Assembly: GCA_946537305.1 (NCBI GenBank)
Contig: CAMNFR010000020.1
Span: 1 to 38,348 of the forward strand
From: an uncultured Lachnospiraceae bacterium
Lineage (GTDB): Bacteria > Bacillota > Clostridia > Lachnospirales > Lachnospiraceae
Length of the DNA: 38,348 nt
Direction: 5' to 3'
In this document: positions 15,255 to 23,822 of the stretch, piece after piece
How positions within the stretch are numbered: the stretch's first letter is position 1
Layout: the number at the start of each line of letters is the position of its first letter
Position numbers and translations under genes: made by a program
The notes under the pieces: generated by a model
Seen by the model: the letters and a program-made list of their open reading frames with translations, nothing else
The model's database searches: none
What the model was told of the DNA's origin: nothing

Positions 15255-16196
15255 ATGATACATAGGACAATGTTTACGCTGCCTTCCTCCGATGGGAAGA
15301 CCCGCCTGCGTGGGTTCCGCTGGCAGCCGGACGGGCAGATCCGCGGCGTGCTGCAGATCAGTCACGGTATGGTGGAACATCTGGAACGCTACAATGAATT
15401 TGCTGAATATCTGGCAGCGCAGGGGTTTGCGGTGATCGGGCATGATCATCTGGGACACGGTGGCTCTGTCGGAGCGCATGCGGAGTATGGGTTCTTCGCG
15501 GAAGAAAACGGAGACCGCTTTCTTATTCAGGATATGTACCGTGTGACAGTACTGGCAAAACGTTTATATCCGGACAGACCGGTTTTCCTTCTTGGTCACA
15601 GCATGGGATCGTTTCTCCTGCGGCGCTATATAACGGTTTACGGGAAGGAGATCTCCGGTGCCATCATCTGCGGAACAGGAGATATCACTGTATCGCAGGC
15701 GCGATTGGCTCTGATGCTCTCGTCTGTCTCCGCAAAGCTGTTCGGCAAACGCCATCACAGCAAGCTGATTGATCTGCTGGCGTTGGGACAGTATGCGCTG
15801 CAGTACGGCAACCCGCTGCGCCCCGGTTCCTGGCTGTCTAAAAATGAGGAATCCGTTCGTGCCTATGCAGCAGATCCACGCTGTGGTTTCTGCTTTACCG
15901 TAGGAGCCTACCGGGATTTCTTCCGGGTACTCCTGGCCCTGGCAAAGGAGAAGAATTTCGACCGTATTCCCCGGGATCTGCCGGTATTCATGATTTCCGG
16001 TATGGATGATCCGCTGGGGGGATATACCCGGGCTGTGCTGGCTGTCTATAACCGTTTTGTCGCCATGGGCATGAAGGATATCGACATTATGTTTTATCCG
16101 GAAGACCGTCATGAGATCCTGCAGGAGACTGACCGGGATCTGGTATTCGGTGATGTGCTGGCCTGGCTGCGGTCTCATACGGAGGAAAATGAATGA
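15255..16196 (+). CDS. Alpha/beta hydrolase of the serine aminopeptidase / monoacylglycerol lipase type
   Basis: The protein is 313 residues from ATG 15255, preceded by GGGAGGG; an in-frame ATG at 15180 lies inside the upstream hairpin. The nucleophile elbow GHSMGS places Ser116, with Asp251 or Asp252 (ISGMDDP) and His286 (EDRHEI) as the other triad members. The oxyanion-side motif ISHGMVEH and the GHDHLGHGGS segment are typical of the Hydrolase_4 / lysophospholipase family. It probably cleaves a lipid ester, such as a lysophospholipid or monoacylglycerol, in the cytoplasm. Its stop overlaps the dgt start by four bases (ATGA), so the two are translationally coupled at the head of the operon with dnaG. 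Confidence 0.87.
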   Translation: MIHRTMFTLPSSDGKTRLRGFRWQPDGQIRGVLQISHGMVEHLERYNEFAEYLAAQGFAVIGHDHLGHGGSVGAHAEYGFFAEENGDRFLIQDMYRVTVLAKRLYPDRPVFLLGHSMGSFLLRRYITVYGKEISGAIICGTGDITVSQARLALMLSSVSAKLFGKRHHSKLIDLLALGQYALQYGNPLRPGSWLSKNEESVRAYAADPRCGFCFTVGAYRDFFRVLLALAKEKNFDRIPRDLPVFMISGMDDPLGGYTRAVLAVYNRFVAMGMKDIDIMFYPEDRHEILQETDRDLVFGDVLAWLRSHTEENE

Positions 16197-17194
16197 CCAT
16201 ACGGGAGCAGATGGAGGAGCGGGAAAAACTGTATCTGAGCCCTTATGCTGCGAAGAGCAGTGAATCCGCAGGACGTGATGTCTGGGAGGAGCCCTGCGAT
16301 ATCCGCACGATCTATCAAAGAGATCGGGACCGGATTCTTCACTGCAAGGCGTTCCGGCGGATGAAGCACAAAACACAGGTGTTTCTGGCTCCACAGGGAG
16401 ATCATTACCGTACGCGGCTGACGCACACGCTGGAGGTATCCCAGATCGCACGTACCATCGCCAAGGCCCTCCGGCTGAACGAGGACCTGACAGAAGCCAT
16501 CGCACTGGGGCATGATCTGGGGCACACGCCGTTCGGACATGCCGGGGAAGCTGTCCTCAATGATTTGTGTGAAGAGGGCTTTGCCCATTATAAGCAGAGC
16601 GTGCGTGTGGTGGAACTGCTGGAAAAGGGCGGAGAGGGGCTGAACCTGACCAAAGAGGTGAGGGATGGCATTCTGAATCACAGGACCAGCGGACATCCGA
16701 GTACCCTGGAGGGGCAGGTGGTGCGCCTTTCCGATAAGATCGCGTATATCAATCATGATATTGATGATGCTATCCGCGCAGGTCTTCTGACAGAGGATAT
16801 GCTCCCGGTGGAGTTTTCCGGCGTTCTGGGGCACAGCGTGCGGGAACGTCTGAATACACTGATCCACAGTGTGATCGAAAACAGCATAGACCAACCGGAG
16901 ATCCGCATGGATCCGGAGATCCAGGCTGCCATGAGCGGCCTGAGAAAGTTTATGTTCCAGAATGTATATACCGGCAGCGCGCCCAAACAGGAGGACGGCA
17001 AAGCAAGGTATCTGCTTACCTATCTGTACCGGTACTATATGGAACATGTGGATGCCATGCCGGAGGAATATCTGAATCTGATCTGGATTCGCCATCAATC
17101 TACGGCGCGCGTGGTCTGCGATTATATAGCGGGTATGACCGACAATTACGCGGTCACTACATTTGAGAATCTTTTTGTTCCGAAATCCTGGTAA
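16193..17194 (+). CDS. dgt: Deoxyguanosinetriphosphate triphosphohydrolase-like HD protein
   Basis: The 333-residue protein has the dGTPase signature: RDRILHCKAFRRMKHKTQVF, then TRLTHTLEVSQIAR (metal ligand His78) and ALGHDLGHTPFGHAGE (HD pair His107-Asp108, His111). The later segment LSDKIAYINHDIDDA supplies the last ligand Asp. The family removes triphosphate from dNTPs, mostly dGTP, and so limits the deoxynucleotide pool. Length and motifs fit the short Firmicutes branch, which ends soon after the HD core. The start ATG overlaps the hydrolase stop, and dnaG starts 11 bases after the dgt stop. The dgt-dnaG pairing is widespread in clostridia and links nucleotide pools to replication priming. 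Confidence 0.93.
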   Translation: MTIREQMEEREKLYLSPYAAKSSESAGRDVWEEPCDIRTIYQRDRDRILHCKAFRRMKHKTQVFLAPQGDHYRTRLTHTLEVSQIARTIAKALRLNEDLTEAIALGHDLGHTPFGHAGEAVLNDLCEEGFAHYKQSVRVVELLEKGGEGLNLTKEVRDGILNHRTSGHPSTLEGQVVRLSDKIAYINHDIDDAIRAGLLTEDMLPVEFSGVLGHSVRERLNTLIHSVIENSIDQPEIRMDPEIQAAMSGLRKFMFQNVYTGSAPKQEDGKARYLLTYLYRYYMEHVDAMPEEYLNLIWIRHQSTARVVCDYIAGMTDNYAVTTFENLFVPKSW

Positions 17195-17204
17195 GGAGGC
17201 TTTT

Positions 17205-18986
17205 ATGTTCTATCCCCAGGAAATCATAGACGAGGTAAGGACCAGGAACGATATAGTTCCGGTCATCTCGCAATATGTGAAACTGAAGAAAAGAGGCGGC
17301 AGCTATTTCGGATGCTGCCCTTTTCATAATGAAAAAACACCTTCCTTCTCTGTTTCGCCATCGCGGCAGACCTACCATTGTTTCGGCTGCGGGGTCGGCG
17401 GCAACGTCATCTCTTTTGTGATGGAGTATGAAAACCAGACCTTCCCGGAGGCGGTACGCACACTGGCCGACCGGGCCGGAATTGCATTGCCGGAGGTGGA
17501 ACAGACACAGGAAGAAAAAAGGGAAGCCGGGCGCCGTGCACAGATGCTGGCTGCCTATAAAGAGGCTGCCAAATACTATTATTATCAGCTGAAAAGTCCC
17601 GCCGGCGCGCGGGCCAGAGAGTATTTTGCCCGCCGCGGCCTCTCAGAGGAGACCGTTGTAAAATTCGGGCTGGGCTATTCCCTTTCCTATCGGGACTCCT
17701 TGTACCGATACCTGAAAAAGAAGGGATTCCGGGACGATATCCTTTCTGAAAGCGGACTGGTGAGGATCAGTGAACGTGGCGTTATGGATTACTTCTGGAA
17801 CCGTGCCATGTTTCCGATCATGGATGGGAACCGGAAGGTAATTGCCTTCGGCGGCCGTGTGATGGGCGACGGGGAACCCAAGTACTTAAATTCCCCGGAA
17901 AATCCGCTGTTTGATAAGAGCCGGAATCTTTACGGCCTGCACCTGGCACGCAGAAGCCGACGGCCGTATTTCCTTCTGTGTGAGGGATATATGGATGTGA
18001 TCGCCATGCATCAGGCGGGCTTTGATTGTGCGGTCGCTTCTCTGGGGACGGCCCTTACGCCCGGCCACGCGAATCTGATTCGCCGCTTTGTAAAAGAGGT
18101 GATCCTCTGCTATGACAGTGACGGAGCAGGTATAAAAGCTGCCATGCGGGCGATTCCGATTCTTTCTGCCGCCGGTATTTCCGCTCGTGTGCTGGATCTG
18201 CGGCCGCACAAGGATCCGGACGAATTTATGGTCCATCTGGGGGCGGAAGCTTTTGAGGAGCGGATACGCGGTGCGGTCAATTCCTTCCTCTTTGAAAGTG
18301 ATGTCATTGCCGGAAGCTATGATATGACAGATCCGGAGCAGAAAACGGCATTTCACCGGGCTGTTGCCCGGAAGCTGACTTCCTTTGAAGATGAACTGGA
18401 ACGGGAGAACTATCTGCAGGCAGTAGCGGAAAGGCATATGATCCCGGCGGAGGCTCTGCGGGGGATGGTGCGGCGGGAATCGATGAGTGTTCCCGCAGAA
18501 CCGGAGCAGCCGCGGGAAGAAGCTGCGGCGCCGATACGCAGGAGAAAGAAGAAAGAAACAGGAGGCGGTCTTGCACAGTCCGAACGCATGCTGCTGTGCT
18601 GGGCGGTTTCTCCGGAGGGAAAGCCGGAACGTCTGTCGGAGTACCTGACGCCGGAGGATTTTACGGATGAGATCTGCCGAATGCTGGCAGAGGAACTGTG
18701 GCCTGCGGCCCGCCGGGGAGAAGTGATCAGTGCATCTGCCCTGATGGACCGATATGCGGAGGACGAAGAGATGCGTGGCCGTATTTCAGAAGTCTTTGCT
18801 GCGGATCTTCCGGAGGAACTTTCGGAGGCGGAATCGGACCGTATCCTGGCAGAAAACATCCGAAGGGTCAAGCGACACGCCCTGGATGAAGAAGCCAGGA
18901 AGACACAGGATCCTGCGCGTATGCAGCAGATCATCCGGGAAAAAGCAAACATAGAAAAGCAGGTGATCCGCCTGCAGGGGAGGTAG
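17205..18986 (+). CDS. dnaG: DNA primase
   Basis: The protein is 593 residues from ATG 17205, with AAGGAGG 7 bases upstream. The N-terminal CHC2 zinc finger uses Cys38, His41, Cys59 and Cys62 (CPFHNEKTPSF, YHCFGCG). The RNA polymerase core contains GRVMGDGEPKYLNSPE. The TOPRIM part has LCEGYMDV (Glu260) and YDSDGAG (Asp304, Asp306), which bind the catalytic metals. The C-terminal region after residue 430 is the helicase-binding domain, joined by an Arg/Lys-rich linker. DnaG makes RNA primers at the replication fork. It is followed directly, after 10 bases, by trmK; the major sigma factor gene that usually follows dnaG in Firmicutes is missing at this spot. Confidence 0.96.
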   Translation: MFYPQEIIDEVRTRNDIVPVISQYVKLKKRGGSYFGCCPFHNEKTPSFSVSPSRQTYHCFGCGVGGNVISFVMEYENQTFPEAVRTLADRAGIALPEVEQTQEEKREAGRRAQMLAAYKEAAKYYYYQLKSPAGARAREYFARRGLSEETVVKFGLGYSLSYRDSLYRYLKKKGFRDDILSESGLVRISERGVMDYFWNRAMFPIMDGNRKVIAFGGRVMGDGEPKYLNSPENPLFDKSRNLYGLHLARRSRRPYFLLCEGYMDVIAMHQAGFDCAVASLGTALTPGHANLIRRFVKEVILCYDSDGAGIKAAMRAIPILSAAGISARVLDLRPHKDPDEFMVHLGAEAFEERIRGAVNSFLFESDVIAGSYDMTDPEQKTAFHRAVARKLTSFEDELERENYLQAVAERHMIPAEALRGMVRRESMSVPAEPEQPREEAAAPIRRRKKKETGGGLAQSERMLLCWAVSPEGKPERLSEYLTPEDFTDEICRMLAEELWPAARRGEVISASALMDRYAEDEEMRGRISEVFAADLPEELSEAESDRILAENIRRVKRHALDEEARKTQDPARMQQIIREKANIEKQVIRLQGR

Positions 18987-18996
18987 CGGCTATTTT

Positions 18997-19701
18997 ATGG
19001 GACTTTCGGAACGCCTGAAATGTGTAATCCGCCGCTGCAGAAGGGGTACCGCGGTTGCAGATGTCGGCTGCGATCATGGGCTGGTCCCACTGACACTGGT
19101 GCGCGAGGGTGCCTTTCTTAGGGCGATTGCCATGGATGTGCGCCCTGGTCCGTTGGCCAGAGCTTCCGCTAATATCCGGGAGGCAGGACTGGAAGACCGG
19201 ATAGAGACCAGGCTTTCAGACGGGCTGGAGGCGCTGGCTCCGGGAGAGGCGGACGTTATAGTGATCGCGGGCATGGGCGGTGCGCTGATGTGCGGGATCC
19301 TGCAGAGGGGAGAGAAAACGGCAAAGGCAGCAGAGCGTCTGGTGCTTTCGCCCCAGTCAGAACTGCCGGCATTCCGCCGTTTTCTGACAGAAAACGGATA
19401 TCGGATCGCTGAAGAAGAGATGCTGATCGAGGACGAAAAAGAGTATCATGTCATCGAGGCGGTTCCGGGAATGTCTGAGCCGTGGAGCGAAGCAGAGTAT
19501 ATCTGGGGCAGGCAGCTGTTGGATAGAAGTGATCCGGTGCTGCTAGAAAGCCTGCGGCGCAGAAAACACCAGATTGAAGAAATCCTGCGATCACTGGAAG
19601 GGAAGGAAGGATGCCGGGCCGAGGCACGGCGCGGGGAACTGCAGGAGGAACTCCTCCTGTGCAGAGCATCGGAAGATTTGATGAAAAGGAGGCAGTCATG
19701 A
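18997..19701 (+). CDS. trmK: tRNA (adenine(22)-N1)-methyltransferase family protein TrmK
   Basis: The 234-residue protein has a class I Rossmann methyltransferase fold. VADVGCDHGLVPL (residues 20-32) is the S-adenosylmethionine motif I as found in TrmK, ASANIREAGLEDRIETRLSDGLEAL covers motifs II-III, and VIVIAGMGG is motif IV. A C-terminal coiled segment (LLESLRRRKHQIEEILRSLEG) is also typical. TrmK methylates N1 of adenine 22 in the D-loop of tRNAs. The ribosome site GGGGAGG is rather far (13 bases) from ATG 18997. The stop overlaps the start of the nucleoside kinase by four bases. trmK normally sits behind rpoD and before the Nif3-like gene; neither is present here. Confidence 0.92.
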   Translation: MGLSERLKCVIRRCRRGTAVADVGCDHGLVPLTLVREGAFLRAIAMDVRPGPLARASANIREAGLEDRIETRLSDGLEALAPGEADVIVIAGMGGALMCGILQRGEKTAKAAERLVLSPQSELPAFRRFLTENGYRIAEEEMLIEDEKEYHVIEAVPGMSEPWSEAEYIWGRQLLDRSDPVLLESLRRRKHQIEEILRSLEGKEGCRAEARRGELQEELLLCRASEDLMKRRQS

Positions 19702-21359
19702 ACCGCATAAATGTGACGATCGACGGAAAGTTACGTCAGCTCCCCCGGGAGACGCAGCTGCTGGCGCTGGCAGAAGAGTATCGGTCTAAATATCCGGCAG
19801 ATATTGTGCTGGCCCTGGTAGACGGGAAACTGCAGGAACTCCGAAGAACGCTGAAGCAAGACTGTACGGTAAATTTCGTTACCACAGCCCAGACGGCGGG
19901 CATGAGTGCCTATGAGCGCAGCGCCCTCATGCTCATGAACAAGGCGATCTGCGATTTATTCCCGGGACCGGGCGGCGCCGGCGTTATCGCTGAATTTGCG
20001 GTCTCTGACGGCATTTATATAGAGTCTAACGGTGCCTTTACTAACGAAGAGGAGACGCTCGAAAAAATCCGCAGCCGCATGCAGGAACTTGTGGAACAGA
20101 ATATACCCATCGAAAAGTACACCAAACGGGTGGAGGATGCCATTGCTTTCTTCCGGCGTACCGGCATGAAATATAAGGAACAGCTGTTCCGCTTCCGCCG
20201 TAGTTCTTTCGTGAACCTGTACCGGATCGACGGGTTCAGCGATTATTACTACGGCTATATGGTACCGTCTACGGGATATCTGCGAGTATTTGACATTCGT
20301 CCCTATAAAGAAGGGTTTGTGCTGGTGCTTCCCGGAAAAGCGGATCCCGGAGAACTTCGGAAGCTGCGCCCGCAGGATCATATGTATTCCGTGATGAAGG
20401 ATGATATCGACTGGGGCAAACGTATGGGATACTCCACGGTAGGTGAGATCAATGAGCAGATCGCCAGCGGCCACATGGAGGATATGATCCTGATCGCCGA
20501 GGCCAGACAGGAAGCCAGGATCTCAGCGATCGCCGACCAGATCGTGGCACGGCCGGATGTAAAAATGGTCATGATCGCAGGACCTTCTTCCTCCGGCAAA
20601 ACAAGCTTCTCACACAGACTTTCTATTCAGCTGAAGGCGCGCGGCTACCGGCCGCATCCGCTGGCAGTGGACGATTATTTTGTGGACCGGGAGCATACGC
20701 CCAGAGATGAAAACGGAGAGTACGACTTTGAAGCCCTGGAGTGTGTGGATGTTGCCGGGTTCAATAAGGACATGAATGCACTGCTGTCCGGAGAAGAGGT
20801 TGCGCTGCCTACCTTTGATTTTGTACAGGGAAAGCGCGTCTACAAAGGAAATACCCTTCAGATCGGGGCGTCGGATATCCTGGTCATCGAGGGAATCCAC
20901 TGCCTGAACGATAAACTGACGGCAGAGCTCCCTCCGGAAAGCCGCTTCCGTATCTATATCAGTGCGTTGACGCAGCTGAATATCGACGAGCATAACCGCA
21001 TCCCCACCACGGACGGCCGCCTGATCCGCCGGATGATCCGGGATGCCCGAACGCGCGGCACCAGTGCACGGGAGACCATTTCCCGCTGGCCTTCGGTCAG
21101 AAAAGGGGAGGAAAAGAACATCTTCCCGTATCAGGAAAGCGCGGATGCCATGTTTAATTCATCGATGGTCTATGAGTTTTCCGTCATGAAGCCCTTTGCA
21201 GAGCAGCTGCTCTACGGCATTCCCGCTGACGCCCCGGAGTTTCTGGAGGCAAAGCGTCTCCTGAAGTTCTTTGATTATTTCCTGACCATCAATTCGGATG
21301 CTATTCCGCGCAACTCACTTCTTAAGGAATTCATCGGGGGAAGCATCTTCAGGGTGTAG
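19698..21359 (+). CDS. Nucleoside kinase: TGS/ThrRS-like N-terminus joined to a uridine-kinase domain
   Basis: The protein is 553 residues from ATG 19698, with AAAGGAGG 5 bases upstream, overlapping the trmK stop. Residues 1-60 look like a TGS domain. The following region to about residue 250 resembles the second N-terminal domain of threonyl-tRNA synthetase (RVEDAIAFFRRTGMKYKEQLFRF). From residue 285 comes a phosphoribulokinase/uridine-kinase domain with the P-loop GPSSSGKTS (295-303), AVDDYFVDREHTPRDENGEYDFE and VIEGIHCLND. Such fusions are common in clostridia and are annotated as nucleoside kinases, thought to phosphorylate uridine or cytidine. The role of the synthetase-like part is unclear. 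It ends the operon and is followed by a terminator. Confidence 0.88.
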   Translation: MNRINVTIDGKLRQLPRETQLLALAEEYRSKYPADIVLALVDGKLQELRRTLKQDCTVNFVTTAQTAGMSAYERSALMLMNKAICDLFPGPGGAGVIAEFAVSDGIYIESNGAFTNEEETLEKIRSRMQELVEQNIPIEKYTKRVEDAIAFFRRTGMKYKEQLFRFRRSSFVNLYRIDGFSDYYYGYMVPSTGYLRVFDIRPYKEGFVLVLPGKADPGELRKLRPQDHMYSVMKDDIDWGKRMGYSTVGEINEQIASGHMEDMILIAEARQEARISAIADQIVARPDVKMVMIAGPSSSGKTSFSHRLSIQLKARGYRPHPLAVDDYFVDREHTPRDENGEYDFEALECVDVAGFNKDMNALLSGEEVALPTFDFVQGKRVYKGNTLQIGASDILVIEGIHCLNDKLTAELPPESRFRIYISALTQLNIDEHNRIPTTDGRLIRRMIRDARTRGTSARETISRWPSVRKGEEKNIFPYQESADAMFNSSMVYEFSVMKPFAEQLLYGIPADAPEFLEAKRLLKFFDYFLTINSDAIPRNSLLKEFIGGSIFRV

Positions 21360-21385
21360 ATTGGGAATGTGAAAATATTTTGAAC

Positions 21386-21418
21386 AAGAGGGACTGCACT
21401 TGCATTCCCTCTTTTTTT
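21386..21418 (+). terminator. Terminator of the dgt-dnaG-trmK operon
   Basis: A perfect 8-bp stem (AAGAGGGA at 21386-21393, TCCCTCTT at 21406-21413) is followed by more T. Its 12-base loop contains the -35 box of the next promoter. Confidence 0.8.
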
Positions 21419-21428
21419 CTGCTACAAT
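21400..21428 (+). promoter_or_regulatory. Promoter of RNase P RNA
   Basis: TTGCAT at 21400-21405 and TACAAT at 21423-21428 are 17 bases apart. The mature RNA begins about 8 bases after the -10 box. Confidence 0.8.
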
Positions 21429-21435
21429 CCATACG

Positions 21436-21781
21436 TTTGAGCAGGACAAATGATCGCGGCTGGGCAACCAGGTGAGGAAAGTCCGGGCTTCACAGGGCAG
21501 GATGCCGGTTAACGGCCGGTGGAGGCGACTCCCAGGATAGTGCAACAGAAATAAACCGCGAAAGCGCCGTACGGCGCCCGCAAGGGTGGAAAGGCAGTGT
21601 AAGAGACTACCGCCTGGCTGGTAACAGACAGGGCATATGTAAACCCCATTCGAAGCAAGACCAAGCAGAGAGCATAAGGCGGCCCGTCTGCTCTCGGGTA
21701 GGTCGCTTGAGCCTGTCGGTAACGACAGGACTAGATAGATGATCATTCAACGACAGAACCCGGCTTATCGGCCTGCTCAAA
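21436..21781 (+). ncRNA. rnpB: RNase P RNA, type A
   Basis: The catalytic RNA of RNase P trims 5' leaders from tRNA precursors. The ends pair as helix P1 (TTTGAGCAGG at 21436-21445, CCTGCTCAAA at 21772-21781). The universal core GAGGAAAGTCCGGGCT lies at 21474-21489, and its 3' partner ACAGAACCCGGCTTA is near the 3' end. The conserved GGATAGTGCAACAGAAA and the GGTAAACCCC-like J-segment are also present. The length of about 346 bases fits the type A class of clostridia. It has its own promoter nested in the preceding terminator. No protein is encoded in this stretch. Confidence 0.95.
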
Positions 21782-21811
21782 CGCTTTCATTAATAAGGAG
21801 GACAGATTAAA

Positions 21812-23122
21812 ATGATCAGCAGAAAAATTCGTTTTGCACTGGCGCTGGTGCTGACAGCATCCATGTTCGCATGCGGATGCGGTAGCGCGGACAGCGCACA
21901 GACCACAGCAGCTGAGACGGAAACGGCAGTAGAGAGCACAGCGGCTGAAACAGCCGCTGCGGAAGAGTCACAGGAAGGCAGCGAGACTGCGGCGGAGACA
22001 GAAGCCGCGCTCGAAGAAGTGCCCATGCCTGATTTTTCGACCGGCCTGACAGAGAACGGAGATCTGGAGGATACCAGCATTACAGATACCGTTACATTGC
22101 CGGATTACAAGCATCTTACCCTTGCTGCCGCAGATGTGGAAGTAACGGATGAAGAGGTGCAGGCACAGATCGACGAGCTTCTTTCTGAACATATGGAGAA
22201 GAAAGAGATCAAGGACCGGGAGGTCAAGGACGGCGATACCGTAAATATTGACTATGTTGGTTCTGTCGACGGCGTGGAATTTGAAGGTGGGAATACCAAC
22301 GGAGCCGGTACGGATGTTACCATTGGCGTGACGCAGTATATTGATGATTTCCTGGAGCAGCTGATCGGCCACAAGCCCGGCGAGACTTTCGATGTAAATG
22401 TAACATTCCCGGATCCTTACAACGGCAATACGGAACTGTCCGGCAAGGATGCTGTCTTTGTGACGACCATCAACTATATTGTTGAAGAGGAAACGCCGGA
22501 ACTGACAGATGTTTTCGTGGCCGAGAATCTGAAAGAGTCTTACGGATATGAGTCCGTAGAGGATATGAAAACAAAGATCCGCGAGAACCTTCAGAAGGGC
22601 AAGTATTATTCCGCGGTATGGCAGAAGCTGCTGGATGAGAGCGAATTCTCTGAGACCCCGGATGCAGTCACGGAAAATCAGATGGATATCTACCTGCAGT
22701 ATTCCGAGCGCACTGCTTACAATTACAATATGACGCTGGAGGATTATCTGGCAGCCAACGGACTGGAGAGCGTTGATGATCTGAAGGCTTATTATCATGA
22801 TCAGGCAGAGCAGATTGCCAAGCAGTACGTCATTACGCAGAAGATCGCAGATGAACTGGATCTTCAGATCACCGATGAGGAGATGGCAGAATATTTCGGA
22901 GAGCAGGACGTTCAGACCTACAGGGATTTCTATGGCCCGGGTTATATGCGCATGAATCTTCGTATGAGCCGTATTCCGGAGATCATCATGGAGACGGCAG
23001 AACTGACGGAGACTCCGACGGCAGAGAGTGAAGCCGCAGAAGAAACTGCCGCTGAGGCTGAGGCCGAAAGTGGGGCTGAGACCACGGCGTCACCTGCTGA
23101 AGAGACTACATCCGCAGAATAA
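21812..23122 (+). CDS. Exported FKBP-type peptidyl-prolyl isomerase lipoprotein with trigger-factor C-terminal domain
   Basis: The 436-residue protein starts with a lipoprotein signal peptide (lipobox near SMFAC, Cys21). A Thr/Glu/Ala-rich spacer runs to about residue 70. Residues about 125-225 form an FKBP isomerase domain (DGDTVNIDYVGSVDGVEFEGG, IGVTQYIDDFLEQLIGHKPGE). The next 170 residues match the helical substrate-binding domain of trigger factor (VEDMKTKIRENLQKGKYYSAVWQKLLDES, ITDEEMAEYFG). A second Glu/Ala/Thr-rich tail ends it. The ribosome-binding N-domain of trigger factor is absent, which fits a foldase working outside the membrane on secreted proteins. AAGGAGG precedes ATG 21812. 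The tRNA-processing gene rnpB lies just upstream but the two seem unrelated in function. Confidence 0.87.
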   Translation: MISRKIRFALALVLTASMFACGCGSADSAQTTAAETETAVESTAAETAAAEESQEGSETAAETEAALEEVPMPDFSTGLTENGDLEDTSITDTVTLPDYKHLTLAAADVEVTDEEVQAQIDELLSEHMEKKEIKDREVKDGDTVNIDYVGSVDGVEFEGGNTNGAGTDVTIGVTQYIDDFLEQLIGHKPGETFDVNVTFPDPYNGNTELSGKDAVFVTTINYIVEEETPELTDVFVAENLKESYGYESVEDMKTKIRENLQKGKYYSAVWQKLLDESEFSETPDAVTENQMDIYLQYSERTAYNYNMTLEDYLAANGLESVDDLKAYYHDQAEQIAKQYVITQKIADELDLQITDEEMAEYFGEQDVQTYRDFYGPGYMRMNLRMSRIPEIIMETAELTETPTAESEAAEETAAEAEAESGAETTASPAEETTSAE

Positions 23123-23222
23123 AGTCGGTGACAGAAATCGGTCCTGCTTGACATTTTAGCTTTTTCGTGTCACGGAACTTCCTTTATCGTGCCATAATGT
23201 GGCAAACTACCAAAGAAAGTTG

Positions 23223-23251
23223 TTGCGCATTTGTCTGAAAGATGATATAAT
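23223..23251 (+). promoter_or_regulatory. Promoter of the BlaI-type repressor gene
   Basis: TTGCGC at 23223-23228 and a perfect TATAAT at 23246-23251 are 17 bases apart. Confidence 0.7.
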
Positions 23252-23291
23252 TCACGACAGAAATTGCGGGGGCATTTAGGAAGGAGTGAAC

Positions 23292-23627
23292 ATGATGGCT
23301 GATAGTGCAAATCTCACCGAATGTGAACGGATCGTAATGAAGAGCATATGGGACGCCGGAAAGGACGTTTCACTGGTCGAAATCATGGCCGCCATTCAGG
23401 ACAGATACGGAAGGAACTGGAAGCGTCAGACGGTGTCAACATTTCTTCTTCATCTGATTCAAAAAGGTTACCTTACTTCGTATAGGGTAGGCCGGGTATT
23501 TTATTACCACGAGGAAATCGCACTGGCTGATTTTAAACGCCAGGTAACGGCAGAGTTCCTTGGTTTCTGGTATGATAATTCACTGGATGCCTTACATGAA
23601 GTTGCCGGAGAACTTGGCTTGAAATAA
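23292..23627 (+). CDS. BlaI/MecI/CopY-family transcriptional repressor
   Basis: The 111-residue protein is a winged-helix repressor: LTECERIVMKSIWDAGKDVSLVEIMAAI, then the recognition region WKRQTVSTFLLHLIQKGYLTSYRVGRVFYY. The C-terminal helices form the dimer part. AAGGAG at 23281-23286 serves ATG 23292 or the next codon ATG 23295. In beta-lactam systems BlaI is paired with the membrane sensor BlaR1, whose protease action removes it. No M56 peptidase or beta-lactamase gene is adjacent, and the gene is closed off by its own promoter and terminator, so it is an orphan repressor. Its targets may be elsewhere. No clear TACA-N-TGTA operator was found in its own promoter. Confidence 0.88.
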   Translation: MMADSANLTECERIVMKSIWDAGKDVSLVEIMAAIQDRYGRNWKRQTVSTFLLHLIQKGYLTSYRVGRVFYYHEEIALADFKRQVTAEFLGFWYDNSLDALHEVAGELGLK

Positions 23628-23635
23628 GATGAGTA

Positions 23636-23658
23636 AAGCAGCCGAAAGGCTGCTTTTT
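23636..23658 (+). terminator. Terminator after the BlaI-type gene
   Basis: A perfect 8-bp stem (AAGCAGCC, GGCTGCTT) with a GAAA loop is followed by TTT. Confidence 0.9.
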
Positions 23659-23735
23659 CTATAGAGAAAATTGATATCACGAAACATTCTAAAGTGATAC
23701 AAGAAGATTTTGTGAAAATTTTAATCAATATCTGT

Positions 23736-23764
23736 TTTACAAATGAAACCTGATTTGTTATAAT
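23736..23764 (+). promoter_or_regulatory. Promoter of nfnA-nfnB
   Basis: TTTACA at 23736-23741 and a perfect TATAAT at 23759-23764 are 17 bases apart. Just upstream, 23710-23728 reads TTGTGAA, four bases, TTAATCAA, which is a weak match to a Rex redox-repressor site (one good half-site). Confidence 0.7.
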
Positions 23765-23822
23765 GTCATGCGGGATTGGGGTGGCCCGCTGAGCCGCCCG
23801 ATCTGCATCATTCTATACAAAT

